Below are positions 1 through 7,746 of a DNA stretch of 38,295 nt, piece after piece. The stretch is from Planctomycetota bacterium (GTDB lineage: Bacteria; Planctomycetota; Planctomycetia; Pirellulales; Pirellulaceae). The notes beneath the pieces were generated by a model that saw only the letters and a list, made by a program, of their open reading frames with translations, did not search any database and had not been told where the DNA came from. A program made the position numbers and the translations under genes. Numbering within the stretch: position 1 is the stretch's first letter; each line of letters starts with the position of its first letter. The DNA lies in the NCBI GenBank assembly GCA_963204965.1, contig CAUJKA010000106.1:1-38295 (forward strand), given 5' to 3'.

Positions 1-578
1 GTGATCGCATCCATGGCTCGAACGGCTGACTTGACCATCGGGCTCCGCGCTGGCCACTGTTCATCGCCTGTCTTCAAGAATTGATCCCAGGTGTATCCGA
101 TCAGGTCGTCTTCCGTACGAGGCTTACCATCGTTGTGGAAGATCAATGGTTGGTTCGGAACATTCTTCAGTTCTGCAACGACCGTTCCGGTTGCTTTGGC
201 GATCATCAAGGTTCGTTCGTCAGGTCCGCCTGGAGCAGTGTCTTTGTTGCTTCCGCCGCCAATCATCAAGAACCCGATGTTAGACCGAACTTTCGTTGGA
301 TAGGCGACGGTGATCCAGTGACGCCATTCGGTCTGGTTGACTTGGTCGGGAGTTAACCAGTTTTGCGAGACCATTTCCATCACGACTAGATTCAGTTCGC
401 CTTCTGTCTTTTGCGAAACGACCTTCCACGAGAATGCCGGATCGGGTTTGTTCACATAGCGATCGAGCGCGGTCTCTTGAGGCAATGCTTGAGCCCATGT
501 CAAAGACGGCCATATCGTGGCCGGTACGAATGCCAGGGCTAAAGTGATTTGAAGGACGCGGTTCGCAAACTTCGACAT
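1..578 (-). CDS. PhoPQ-activated pathogenicity-related (PqaA-type) protein, 3' part outside the window
   Basis: The minus-strand frame opens at ATG 578 and runs off the left edge, giving 192 residues of the N-terminus. A signal peptide is visible (MSKFANRV, hydrophobic core, cleavage near TWAQA). The mature start reads ALDRYVNKPDPAFSWKVV, followed by NLVVMEMVSQNW, WRHWITVAYP, FLMIGGGSN and LKNVPNQPLIF. This is the pattern of the PhoPQ-regulated protein family (Pfam PhoPQ_related), secreted proteins with an alpha/beta-hydrolase-like fold and unproven substrate. The catalytic region lies beyond the window, so activity cannot be judged. It is divergent from the LRR-type gene that follows. The family call is an inference from remembered motifs. 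Confidence 0.8.
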   Translation of the reverse strand, partial: MSKFANRVLQITLALAFVPATIWPSLTWAQALPQETALDRYVNKPDPAFSWKVVSQKTEGELNLVVMEMVSQNWLTPDQVNQTEWRHWITVAYPTKVRSNIGFLMIGGGSNKDTAPGGPDERTLMIAKATGTVVAELKNVPNQPLIFHNDGKPRTEDDLIGYTWDQFLKTGDEQWPARSPMVKSAVRAMDAI

Positions 579-844
579 GGGAACTATCTCCTAGGGTGGT
601 CGCAGGCATACTCAACCTGCTCGAATTGGCCTTAAGGCTAGTCGATTTTCGCGTAGTTCCTAGTCCAACGGCGAATTCTAACACTTCATTCATGACGGCG
701 GCCAAGTTTCGCCTTTGGTTCGAATCAATCTGTTAGACTTGGTTTAGCACTTTTGGGGTGTGGTAGATTTCTTGCTGACTTTAGCATTTGGCTCTCGATT
801 TCATCGTAAAGTTCGCCTGATTAGAGATGAGTGGAGGTCCCAAG

Positions 845-2083
845 ATGACCCAGCAGCCGCCTAGTCGGTTTCGATTTCGATTCCAAACGATGATGGCAAT
901 TGTCACTGCAATCGCAATTCTCCTTGGTCTGGTGCTGCGAGAGGTTCACCATGAACGTCGCAAGAAGCAAATCATCGAAGCGATCAAAAAAGACGGAGGC
1001 AGTGCGAGGTTGGTCGATCCTATGCGCGACGGCCAAGCCCCCAAAGGATTCATTAAGGACTGGTTAAGGATCTTTCTGGGAGATGGTTACTTTACCGTTG
1101 TTCCAGAGCTTGGAATCAATTCGGGTTCAGCATCCTTAGATGAAGTTGTTGGTTACTTCCCAGAATTGCAAAGGATTGCCATTAGGGATGCAACCGATGC
1201 GTCACTCAAGCAGTTGCCAAAGCTCTCTAAGCTGAATCATGTAGTGCTAGGCGGTGAGTTCACTGATATTGGACTCGACTCACTTTCAAGAATAGAGTCG
1301 ATGAGGTTCATGGAGATCCATGAATGCTCGTTCAAAGATGGTAGCGGTGCCCCAGTAGCAAGCTGTACAAGGTTGCGATCCCTATCATTTGAACAGTCTG
1401 AACTCTCTAGTCAGATCCTAAATTCTTTTCAGAGTATTTTCAGTTTGGCGCATATCCGTTTCGTCGACTGCAAGATTGACGATGAGCTACTTAATTTACT
1501 TTACGGCTCAGCTAACAAAGTCTATCTTCAACTGATTAATTGCAACGTAACACAGGCGGGGATCTTAACGTTACGGAAAGCAAACCCTGACTGGGAAGTG
1601 CAATGCTTTGACACGGCGGACGCTAAGATCGCAAGTCAATCCGCTAACACGTTGAACATCTATCCACCACTGAATGAGATTTCAGAAGTACTTAAAGTGA
1701 CCTTCGCAGGCAGTTTGGTCACCGATGCAACTTTGATTACCTTGGCGGACGCTGTTAAGTTGCAAGAACTGTCCGTGACTCACACCGCTCGTGGATCAAT
1801 ATCCGCCAAGGGCATTGAAGCACTACAGGGGCTTCAGAATCTGAACATCCTCGCCTTAAGCTTCACTCAGAGTTCGGACGTTGAAGTCATTGCGATCGCA
1901 AAGCTGGCGAGGCTTGAATCGCTTTCCCTTTGGGGCTGCCCAGTAACGGATGCTTCAGTTGAGGAACTTGCGAAGTTGAAATCACTGAAGCGACTGATCG
2001 TTATTAAAACTGCGATTTCTGAATCGGGCTTGGATCGATTGAGACTTGCATTGCCAAACTGCGAGATTGTCTCAAAGTTTTAG
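845..2083 (+). CDS. membrane-anchored leucine-rich-repeat-like protein
   Basis: The protein has 412 residues. An Arg-rich N-terminus (RFRFRFQ) leads into one transmembrane helix at about residues 14-33, then a charged segment (REVHHERRKKQ) and a WLRIFLGDGYF-type stretch, an arrangement common in planctomycete LRR proteins. From about residue 85 on, irregular LRR-like repeats follow: LQRIAIRDATDASLKQL, LNHVVLGG-FTDIGLDSL, LNILALSF, LESLSLWGCPVTDASVEEL, LKRLIVIKT. The function is unknown; such proteins are usually assumed to bind partners at the cell envelope. A GGAGG at 833-837 lies 7 nt before ATG 845, so this start is preferred over the in-frame ATG at 827, which has no ribosome binding site. 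Confidence 0.75.
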   Translation: MTQQPPSRFRFRFQTMMAIVTAIAILLGLVLREVHHERRKKQIIEAIKKDGGSARLVDPMRDGQAPKGFIKDWLRIFLGDGYFTVVPELGINSGSASLDEVVGYFPELQRIAIRDATDASLKQLPKLSKLNHVVLGGEFTDIGLDSLSRIESMRFMEIHECSFKDGSGAPVASCTRLRSLSFEQSELSSQILNSFQSIFSLAHIRFVDCKIDDELLNLLYGSANKVYLQLINCNVTQAGILTLRKANPDWEVQCFDTADAKIASQSANTLNIYPPLNEISEVLKVTFAGSLVTDATLITLADAVKLQELSVTHTARGSISAKGIEALQGLQNLNILALSFTQSSDVEVIAIAKLARLESLSLWGCPVTDASVEELAKLKSLKRLIVIKTAISESGLDRLRLALPNCEIVSKF

Positions 2084-2351
2084 TAATGGCGGCTTGGTTG
2101 AATTCATAGTTACACCCGTCAACTAACCTCCTTTTGCTGTCTTGTTAATTTAGGTGGTTTGCGTTGAGAGTGGCGCAAGTTCGGAAAGTTCTGGAAATTC
2201 GGACCATAACGGTTCGATCAATTACTCCATCAACGAACGCAATTCGCACTGGGTTCTCTCAAAGTGCCTTGAAGATTCGGCCGCGTTCGATGCAGTGAAA
2301 TAATCCCAAGCCTGGGGTGATCATATTGGCTTAACTGCCAGAGGAACTTCC

Positions 2352-3320
2352 ATGAAACGCGCTCAATTCGTATTAGCTCTTTGGGGAGTTACTGGACTAG
2401 CAGCAGGACTGCAGGCAGGCGATTGCGATTGTCCAAAATCCAAGAGCTGTACGCAGTGCCAGTGCCGCGACGATAGCGGGATACTTGACCACATCGACAA
2501 GGTCGGAGGTCAATTCCATGCAAGCTTCAAGAAGAACTTCAAGTTGATGTCTGGAATCAGCAGACTCGGAAAATCCGATTGCGATGTTTCGCCGAGCTGT
2601 GGGTGTGAGGCTGCTCCTAGTTGTGGTTGTGAAGTCAAACCAAGCTGTGGCTGCGAAATAGCTCCAAGCTGCGGTTGCGAAGTTTGTGGACCAGGAACAA
2701 CTGGCGTCCATCAATCAGATGTTGCTCCGCCGCTGAGCCATCAGCCACAACGCGTTTACATGCAGCCCGCTCCTAATGGATATGCTCCGCAGCAGGTCCC
2801 TGATGCTCAAGTCGACCCGTTTGTCGACGAGACTCCGCGGACTGGGCAAAGCAAGGTCCGTGGTCGAACGATTCAGTATCGCACTAATGGTCAACCCGTT
2901 AGCGGCCAGCCGGTAAGTACTCCGACGCGCACGCCATCGGGCAGTGCGCGTCCAGCCTACGGTCAGCAATACAATTCGCAAGCTCAAAGCTCGACTCCCA
3001 ACTGGCCCGATAAGACTCAGCCTCGTCAATTGCAGTTGGTTGCTCCAGCTTCCGGCGAATCGCAAGTCACCGTCGAGCAAGTCTTTGGCTCGGCCTATCG
3101 AGTCAAGCTAACTGATGGTCCCGAACCGTCGCAACCGGCAACAACAGGATTGCGACCTGTTCCAGGAAAGAGCACTCCACCAAGTGGCGACAACGTGTCC
3201 TCCCGCAACGTTGGAAACCGCGTCGTGGTGGCAAAGGAATTGTCGAAAGACTCAAAAGACCCGTACGAACGCGGCGAGCCGATCCAGCTCGAAGCGTATG
3301 AGAATCCCCTTCGCCGGTAA
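2352..3320 (+). CDS. secreted Cys-repeat, Pro/Gln-rich protein of unknown function
   Basis: The protein has 322 residues with a clear signal peptide (MKRAQFVLALWGVTG, cleavage near LQAG). After a Cys-rich start (CDCPKSKSCTQCQC) and a short basic-hydrophobic stretch come four back-to-back 8-residue units of the form PSCGCE plus two residues (residues 81-112). A long disordered part rich in Pro, Gln, Ser and Thr follows, then a C-terminal portion (VFGSAYRVKLTDG, NVGNRVVVAKEL). No enzyme motif is visible. The paired cysteines could form disulfides or bind metal, but this is speculation. It stands alone, with a strong terminator 33 bp after the stop. Similar low-complexity secreted proteins are common in planctomycetes. 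Confidence 0.65.
   Translation: MKRAQFVLALWGVTGLAAGLQAGDCDCPKSKSCTQCQCRDDSGILDHIDKVGGQFHASFKKNFKLMSGISRLGKSDCDVSPSCGCEAAPSCGCEVKPSCGCEIAPSCGCEVCGPGTTGVHQSDVAPPLSHQPQRVYMQPAPNGYAPQQVPDAQVDPFVDETPRTGQSKVRGRTIQYRTNGQPVSGQPVSTPTRTPSGSARPAYGQQYNSQAQSSTPNWPDKTQPRQLQLVAPASGESQVTVEQVFGSAYRVKLTDGPEPSQPATTGLRPVPGKSTPPSGDNVSSRNVGNRVVVAKELSKDSKDPYERGEPIQLEAYENPLRR
2592..2687 (+). repeat. four tandem 24-nt units encoding PSCGCE repeats
   Basis: Four in-frame units of 24 nt code for PSCGCEAA, PSCGCEVK, PSCGCEIA and PSCGCEVC. Synonymous differences between units (gggtgt, ggttgt, ggctgc) show that the protein repeat is retained while the DNA has diverged. Confidence 0.85.
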
Positions 3321-3353
3321 CCGCAAGAACTTCCACTGAGCGATTTCCCGCGC

Positions 3354-3393
3354 GGCATCGAAGGTTACTCTCCTTACCTTCGATGCCTTTTTT
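3354..3393 (+). terminator. rho-independent terminator after the Cys-repeat gene
   Basis: A perfect 12-bp stem (GGCATCGAAGGT at 3354-3365 with ACCTTCGATGCC at 3376-3387), a 10-nt loop and a run of six T directly after. It closes the gene ending at 3320. Confidence 0.9.
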
Positions 3394-3451
3394 CGTTTTT
3401 AGGGACGAGTTTTTTGGGCAGGTTTAGGACAGGCTCGAGCAGGCGGCAAGA

Positions 3452-3865
3452 TTAATCTTTCGCCAGCTCAGAAGTGTCGTCGCTCTCCATGGATGGATTC
3501 GAGTTCGTTTCGGAGTTTCGTCGGTAACCGCTTACCAAACTGACGATATTCGCAGTTGCCAGTTTTAGACTGCGAGCGGCCATTTTGAAGTTGGTGTGTG
3601 TTGAGATCTCGGGCTGTATTTCCAGAAACAGTTCGACAGCCTGTTTAAGCTTGGTCAGTTTTTTCTTGGCCATCTTCAGGTATTCATCAGCGTCGCCAGC
3701 GTCCAAGCTTGGTCCAAGGGCCAACATAAAGTCGTACAGATCTCGGTGGACCGACGCCAGTTCATCATCCTCAGCCGCCTCGTCACTATGTTTGAGGAAA
3801 GCACGAACCATCCAAACGTGTGAGACTATTTCATCGATCGCAGCCATCGTCTGCTCTGCATTCAT
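3452..3865 (-). CDS. small conserved protein of unknown function
   Basis: The protein has 137 residues, starting at ATG 3865 (MNAEQTMAAIDEIVSHVWMV). An in-frame TTG at 3877 is possible but has no supporting signal. The sequence is helical and acidic, with no signal peptide or membrane segment; recognisable stretches are HVWMVRAFLKHSDEAAED, YLKMAKKKLTKLKQAV and ISTHTNFKMAARSL. It resembles a conserved planctomycete hypothetical family I have seen but cannot name. A role as a small cytoplasmic helical-bundle protein is all that can be inferred. It is divergent from the cyclase gene with 143 bp between them, so the two could share a regulatory region. Confidence 0.65.
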   Translation of the reverse strand: MNAEQTMAAIDEIVSHVWMVRAFLKHSDEAAEDDELASVHRDLYDFMLALGPSLDAGDADEYLKMAKKKLTKLKQAVELFLEIQPEISTHTNFKMAARSLKLATANIVSLVSGYRRNSETNSNPSMESDDTSELAKD

Positions 3866-3922
3866 CGTTTTAACCAACTCGATTCAAAATATCTTCGACG
3901 GGTTTTCCCACAGCGGGCTTGC

Positions 3923-3949
3923 TTGGCACTATGATATTGGCAATATGAT
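3923..3949 (+). promoter_or_regulatory. possible promoter and palindrome upstream of the cyclase gene
   Basis: TTGGCA (3923-3928) and TATGAT (3944-3949) each differ by one base from sigma-70 consensus, but the 15-nt spacing is short. The palindrome ATATTG-G-CAATAT at 3934-3946 overlaps the -10 position and would suit a dimeric operator. It sits in the divergent gap between the genes at 3452 and 4009. Confidence 0.3.
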
Positions 3950-4008
3950 AACTGCTCTACAATAGTCGTTGATTCAGTCTTCCCCAAGCTCCCCGAAGTA
4001 AGTTCGAA

Positions 4009-5898
4009 ATGCCAGACCTGATAGCTCAAGGAAGACGACCTCAGGACCGCTGGCGAAGGACATTGCCCGACGATGGTTCCCCAACAACGATTGGGCGAAC
4101 CAGTCAACCGTGGGCGGTGACTTGGGATGAACGCATTTCGCGCCAGCATGCGACGATTACTTGGAATGGCAACCAACTGGAGGTGCGAAAGGTTGCGGAA
4201 GCTCGCAATGCGATCTTTTACCAAGGCAAGCAGTGCGATCAATTCACTTGCTCTGTCGGCGATCACTTTGTCATCGGACAAACGACATTTACGTTGCTCG
4301 ACCAGCAGCTTAACTTTTCGCAAGTCGACCAGCCAGCAATCGCCGAACAGACATTTTCGGCTCACATGCTTAGGCAAAACAAATTCAAGGATGCAGATCG
4401 CCGAATTGAAACGCTCAGCAAGCTGCCCGAGCTTATTGCCAGCGCCACCAACGATCAAGAGCTGTGTGGGCGGATCGTTAATCTGTTGCTAGAGGGTGTG
4501 CCACAAGCCAACTTTGTAGCCATTCTCAAGCTCAAGTCTGCAAATGAGCCCGAACCGCCTCTAGTTGAACGCACGACGAAGTTCGACCAGGAACAGACCG
4601 CACCTGATAAAACGGTGACGCGGCAGATGCGAGATAATCCGAAAGACATCGAACTCTCCTCAGCGCTCGAAGTCTTGCACTGGGATTGTCGCGCGCTTTC
4701 GGGCCACTACTTTTCGCCGAGCGTGGGATTGGTCCGTGCTGCTGCACAGTCGAGTGAAAGCGTGCTGCACGTTTGGAATCGATCGATGAATGACAATCCC
4801 AACTTCACGCAAAGCGAGAATGTGGATTGGGCCTTTTGCACCCCCGTCGTTTCCGACGCTTGTCCAGGCTGGGTCATCTACGTTGCCGGAGATTTTCCAA
4901 GCTCGACAGTCTTTGGTTCGTTGCGACCCGGCGCAGACGCTCTACAAGACGATTTGAAGTTTACCGAACTCACTGCGACGACTCTGGGAGCTCTACGTCA
5001 GGTGCGCATTCTTCAACGTCGTCAAGACAGCTTGAGAAATTTCTTCGCCCCCGTTGTCTTGGATGCGTTAGCGGGAAAAGATCCTGAAACAGTTCTTCGG
5101 CCTCGTGAAACCGATGTGTCCGTACTGTTTTGTGACTTGCGCGGATTTTCAAAGCAGAGCGAGCAAGCCAGCAACCAACTTCTAGAATTGCTACATCGCG
5201 TTAGCGGCGCGCTGGGAGTGATGACGCATCATATCTTGGCCGGTGGTGGAGTCGTCGGCGACTTTCACGGCGACGCTGCGATGGGCTTTTGGGGATGGCC
5301 GATTCATGATGATCGAACCATCGAGAAGACTTGCTTGACTGCTTTGGAGGTGATTCGCGAATTTGCTCGAGCTGGTGCAGAAGCCGATCACCCGTTAGCT
5401 AATTTCCGAGCGGGCTTGGGAATTGCTTCGGGGCCAGCCGTGGCAGGCAGCATTGGAACTGCCGATCAAGTTAAGGTCACGGTGTTTGGGCCCGTCGTGA
5501 ACTTGGCCTCGCGATTAGAAGGAATGACCAAGCAGTTACAAGCGTCGGTGCTGGTCGACGAAACCACAGCCGCTTGGCTCCGCGAAAACGCCAATACCGA
5601 TTCCTTGCGAGTCCGTCGAGTAGCTCGAGTGCTGCCATACGGAATGAGCACACCGCTGACCGTTAGCGAGTTATTGCCTCCCGAAGGCGCAGACTGCATT
5701 CTCAGCAACGATCACTTGAAGTTCTACGAACAAGCACTCGACCATTTCATCGCCGGCGATTGGAACAGTGCCTTCCGACTGCTGCATTTGGTTCCAGCCG
5801 AAGACCAAGTTAAAGATTTTCTCACCTTCATCATCGCCCAGAATCGCCGCGTCGCCCCGCCCAACTGGAACGGCGTGATTGAATTGCCCAGCAAGTGA
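4009..5898 (+). CDS. FHA-GAF-class III nucleotide cyclase
   Basis: The protein has 629 residues. The N-terminal FHA domain (about 25-110) shows TTIGRTS and ERISRQHATI, predicting phosphothreonine binding. A GAF-like sensor region (about 130-345) follows, then a class III cyclase catalytic domain (about 350-540). The metal-binding aspartates are D376 (FCDLRGFS) and D422 (GDFHGDAAMG); transition-state residues are N498 and R502 (VVNLASRLE); T491 fills the substrate position seen as Asp or Thr in adenylyl cyclases. The usual purine-contacting Lys, three residues before the Gly of the GD motif, is D418 here. The product could be cAMP or another cyclic nucleotide; specificity is uncertain. The C-terminal 90 residues look like a helical TPR-like tail. 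No transmembrane segment, so probably cytoplasmic. Confidence 0.88.
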   Translation: MPDLIAQGRRPQDRWRRTLPDDGSPTTIGRTSQPWAVTWDERISRQHATITWNGNQLEVRKVAEARNAIFYQGKQCDQFTCSVGDHFVIGQTTFTLLDQQLNFSQVDQPAIAEQTFSAHMLRQNKFKDADRRIETLSKLPELIASATNDQELCGRIVNLLLEGVPQANFVAILKLKSANEPEPPLVERTTKFDQEQTAPDKTVTRQMRDNPKDIELSSALEVLHWDCRALSGHYFSPSVGLVRAAAQSSESVLHVWNRSMNDNPNFTQSENVDWAFCTPVVSDACPGWVIYVAGDFPSSTVFGSLRPGADALQDDLKFTELTATTLGALRQVRILQRRQDSLRNFFAPVVLDALAGKDPETVLRPRETDVSVLFCDLRGFSKQSEQASNQLLELLHRVSGALGVMTHHILAGGGVVGDFHGDAAMGFWGWPIHDDRTIEKTCLTALEVIREFARAGAEADHPLANFRAGLGIASGPAVAGSIGTADQVKVTVFGPVVNLASRLEGMTKQLQASVLVDETTAAWLRENANTDSLRVRRVARVLPYGMSTPLTVSELLPPEGADCILSNDHLKFYEQALDHFIAGDWNSAFRLLHLVPAEDQVKDFLTFIIAQNRRVAPPNWNGVIELPSK

Positions 5899-5900
5899 CT

Positions 5901-5932
5901 CGTAGGGTGCGGTTGAGGATCGAAACCCACCA
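5901..5932 (+). repeat. 32-nt repeat, copy 1
   Basis: Matches 6545-6576 in the same orientation at 30 of 32 positions; the only change is AT versus TA in the middle. It is partly palindromic (GGTGCGGTT against AAACCCACC). It lies just after the cyclase stop codon and before the acetyltransferase stop. Confidence 0.85.
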
Positions 5933-5947
5933 ACGCGACTGTTTGAG

Positions 5948-6508
5948 CTATTCTTTGACGGCACGAATTACTCGACAGGGATTACCGGCGGCGATCACTG
6001 CTTCGGGGATGTCGCGTGTAACCACGCTGCCGGCGCCGATAACGGAGCGAGCTCCGATCTTAACGCCAGGGCAAATGATGGCTCCGCCTCCTACCCACAC
6101 ATCATCGCCGATCTCGATGGGCTTCGCGAATTCCAAGCCAGTGCGGCGATCCGTTGATTTCAACGGGTGGGTGGCGGTGTAGATATGTACGCTGGGACCA
6201 AATAGCACGCCCGAACCAATACGCACGGGGGCAACGTCGAGGACAATACAGTTGAAGTTGAAATAGACCTTATCTCCCAGCGTAATGTTCAACCCATAAT
6301 CGCAATGGAAAGGAGGTTCGATCCAGAGACCTTCACCTGCGTTGGGAATTAGCTGGTGGATTAACTTTGCTCGCTCGTCCTGCTGTTCATCGCTGGTATC
6401 GTTGAGTGCCTTAGTCAGAAGCCTCGCGCGTCGTCGCTCAGCGGACAGTTGTTCGTCGCGAGGATCGTAGAGGTCGCCTCGCAGCATCTTTTCTTTTTCG
6501 CTACTCAT
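5948..6508 (-). CDS. maa: maltose/sugar O-acetyltransferase-type enzyme
   Basis: The protein has 186 residues from ATG 6508 (MSSEKEKMLRGDLYDPRD); the TTG one codon upstream is less likely. The N-terminal mac domain (KMLRGDLYD, ERRRARLLTKALN) is followed by a left-handed beta-helix of hexapeptide repeats (ITLGDK, VRIGSG, IEIGDDVWVGGGA, VKIGARSVIGAGSVV) and ends with AGNPCRVIR. H114 in TATHPL matches the catalytic His of the family. It should transfer acetyl from acetyl-CoA to a hydroxyl of a sugar such as maltose or glucose, but the true acceptor cannot be told from sequence, and nodulation-type or other sugar acetyltransferases look similar. The gene is flanked by two near-identical 32-nt repeats. 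Confidence 0.88.
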   Translation of the reverse strand: MSSEKEKMLRGDLYDPRDEQLSAERRRARLLTKALNDTSDEQQDERAKLIHQLIPNAGEGLWIEPPFHCDYGLNITLGDKVYFNFNCIVLDVAPVRIGSGVLFGPSVHIYTATHPLKSTDRRTGLEFAKPIEIGDDVWVGGGAIICPGVKIGARSVIGAGSVVTRDIPEAVIAAGNPCRVIRAVKE

Positions 6509-6544
6509 CAACTCTTCGGTTCAATCAAAATGTACCTCTGAAAA

Positions 6545-6576
6545 CGTAGGGTGCGGTTGAGGTACGAAACCCACCA
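6545..6576 (+). repeat. 32-nt repeat, copy 2
   Basis: Second copy of the 5901-5932 repeat, same orientation, upstream of the acetyltransferase start. The pair encloses that gene. Confidence 0.85.
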
Positions 6577-6655
6577 TGTCTGCTTCATTGTCAATCTGCG
6601 GTTACGTCCCTGCCCTACCTTATCGACGCCCAAGCAGCGCTGCGCTCGCTACGGC

Positions 6656-7480
6656 CTACGACTGACGGCTGACACTACCGAGCATTGTACACTTCCAAAT
6701 CCCCGGCGCAATACGGCTTCGATCGTCACGGCAAGCGGTTATGGCCCGTTGAGCTAGTAGATGGAGCATCCAGCCGAGTGAGACGATGGCGACAATGGTC
6801 TCAATCTCCGGATTGCTCCAACTACTAGTGTTGCTAAGTTCAAGGAGTTGCGACGGAAAGCAGGCCATCCATAAAAGGTTCACTCCCAGCGTTGCGGCTC
6901 GAGCTTGTACCCAACGCCTTCGATCGATCAGCCCAACAGCAAGAGCTGCGGCCAAAACTGCTGTGTGGTGGCCCAGATAGGCTGGATAGTTCAGATAGAC
7001 GAAGGACCAGTTCCATAACGTATATCCGATGATCCAAGTGATAGGGACATCAACGAGCAGGCATCGTTTTCCAGATTGACTATCGACGTTGGTACTCGGA
7101 ATACGACTCAACAAAAACATCATCAAAATCAGTCCAGCAGCCGCGTTTAAAAGATGAGCGGTTCCAGTTCCAAAGAGATCCAAAACAGTAGCCTCGGCAA
7201 CATTCGCCAACAGCAATAAAGCAATCGACCGTTGCGTCCACTTGAGGTGATCGCGTTTGCCAAAGCGGAACCAAGTGCCCCAGCAGATACAAAGCATGAT
7301 GCTGTAGAGCTTGATCCAAATGAAAAGATCAAAGTTCCTAGTGCAAGTCCAGTGATAGGCGCAAACTGCGGGCAGAGCACCAAAAATTGTCCATAAAACC
7401 GCAGGCCGGCATTTGCCCAGTATCAATTGAGCCACGTAGTAAAAAATAGTCAGGGCAACGATGGTGCATAGGGTTTCCAT
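6656..7480 (-). CDS. multi-pass integral membrane protein, possibly DUF5692-like
   Basis: The protein has 274 residues from ATG 7480 (METLCTIVALTIFYYVAQ); a longer form from TTG 7513 is possible but would place polar residues before the first membrane helix. About eight hydrophobic helices are visible, with short loops, two conserved-looking segments (WNWSFVYLNYPAYLGHH and WNWSF upstream of a HHTAVLAAAL helix) and a basic C-terminal tail. The pattern recalls the DUF5692 membrane family, though I hold this only loosely. No catalytic motif is evident. No operon partner: the neighbours are on the other strand or separated by the 32-nt repeat. The function is unknown. Confidence 0.65.
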   Translation of the reverse strand: METLCTIVALTIFYYVAQLILGKCRPAVLWTIFGALPAVCAYHWTCTRNFDLFIWIKLYSIMLCICWGTWFRFGKRDHLKWTQRSIALLLLANVAEATVLDLFGTGTAHLLNAAAGLILMMFLLSRIPSTNVDSQSGKRCLLVDVPITWIIGYTLWNWSFVYLNYPAYLGHHTAVLAAALAVGLIDRRRWVQARAATLGVNLLWMACFPSQLLELSNTSSWSNPEIETIVAIVSLGWMLHLLAQRAITACRDDRSRIAPGIWKCTMLGSVSRQS

Positions 7481-7746
7481 GGCACAGGCTTCCGCTTTGA
7501 AACAGCCTGCCAAAGCTTGTCACGGTTGACTGAAAGGCATTTGGCGATGCTGTAACAAGCGAATCAGCCGCGGAAGTGTTACCGAGAAAGTGTTCGACTC
7601 TGGGGCCGTCACAATCGTTACAAGCGTCATCAATCGTCATAAATTGAGAAAACTGGCAGATCGGACGTTTCCAAGCGGCTCAACGGTCGTGGATTGTCCT
7701 AGGGTTAAGCGGATCTTCGTTTATTTCCCAAGGTGTCATCAGGACC

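Noticed and set aside
280..705. 141-residue minus-strand open frame
   Set aside because: It is out of frame with the PqaA-like gene on the same strand, which has signal peptide and family motifs.
2715..3080. 121-residue minus-strand open frame opposite the Cys-repeat gene
   Set aside because: Antisense shadow of a low-complexity coding region.
3862..4458. 198-residue minus-strand open frame across the cyclase start
   Set aside because: It is antisense to the FHA domain and overlaps the small conserved gene; no family features.
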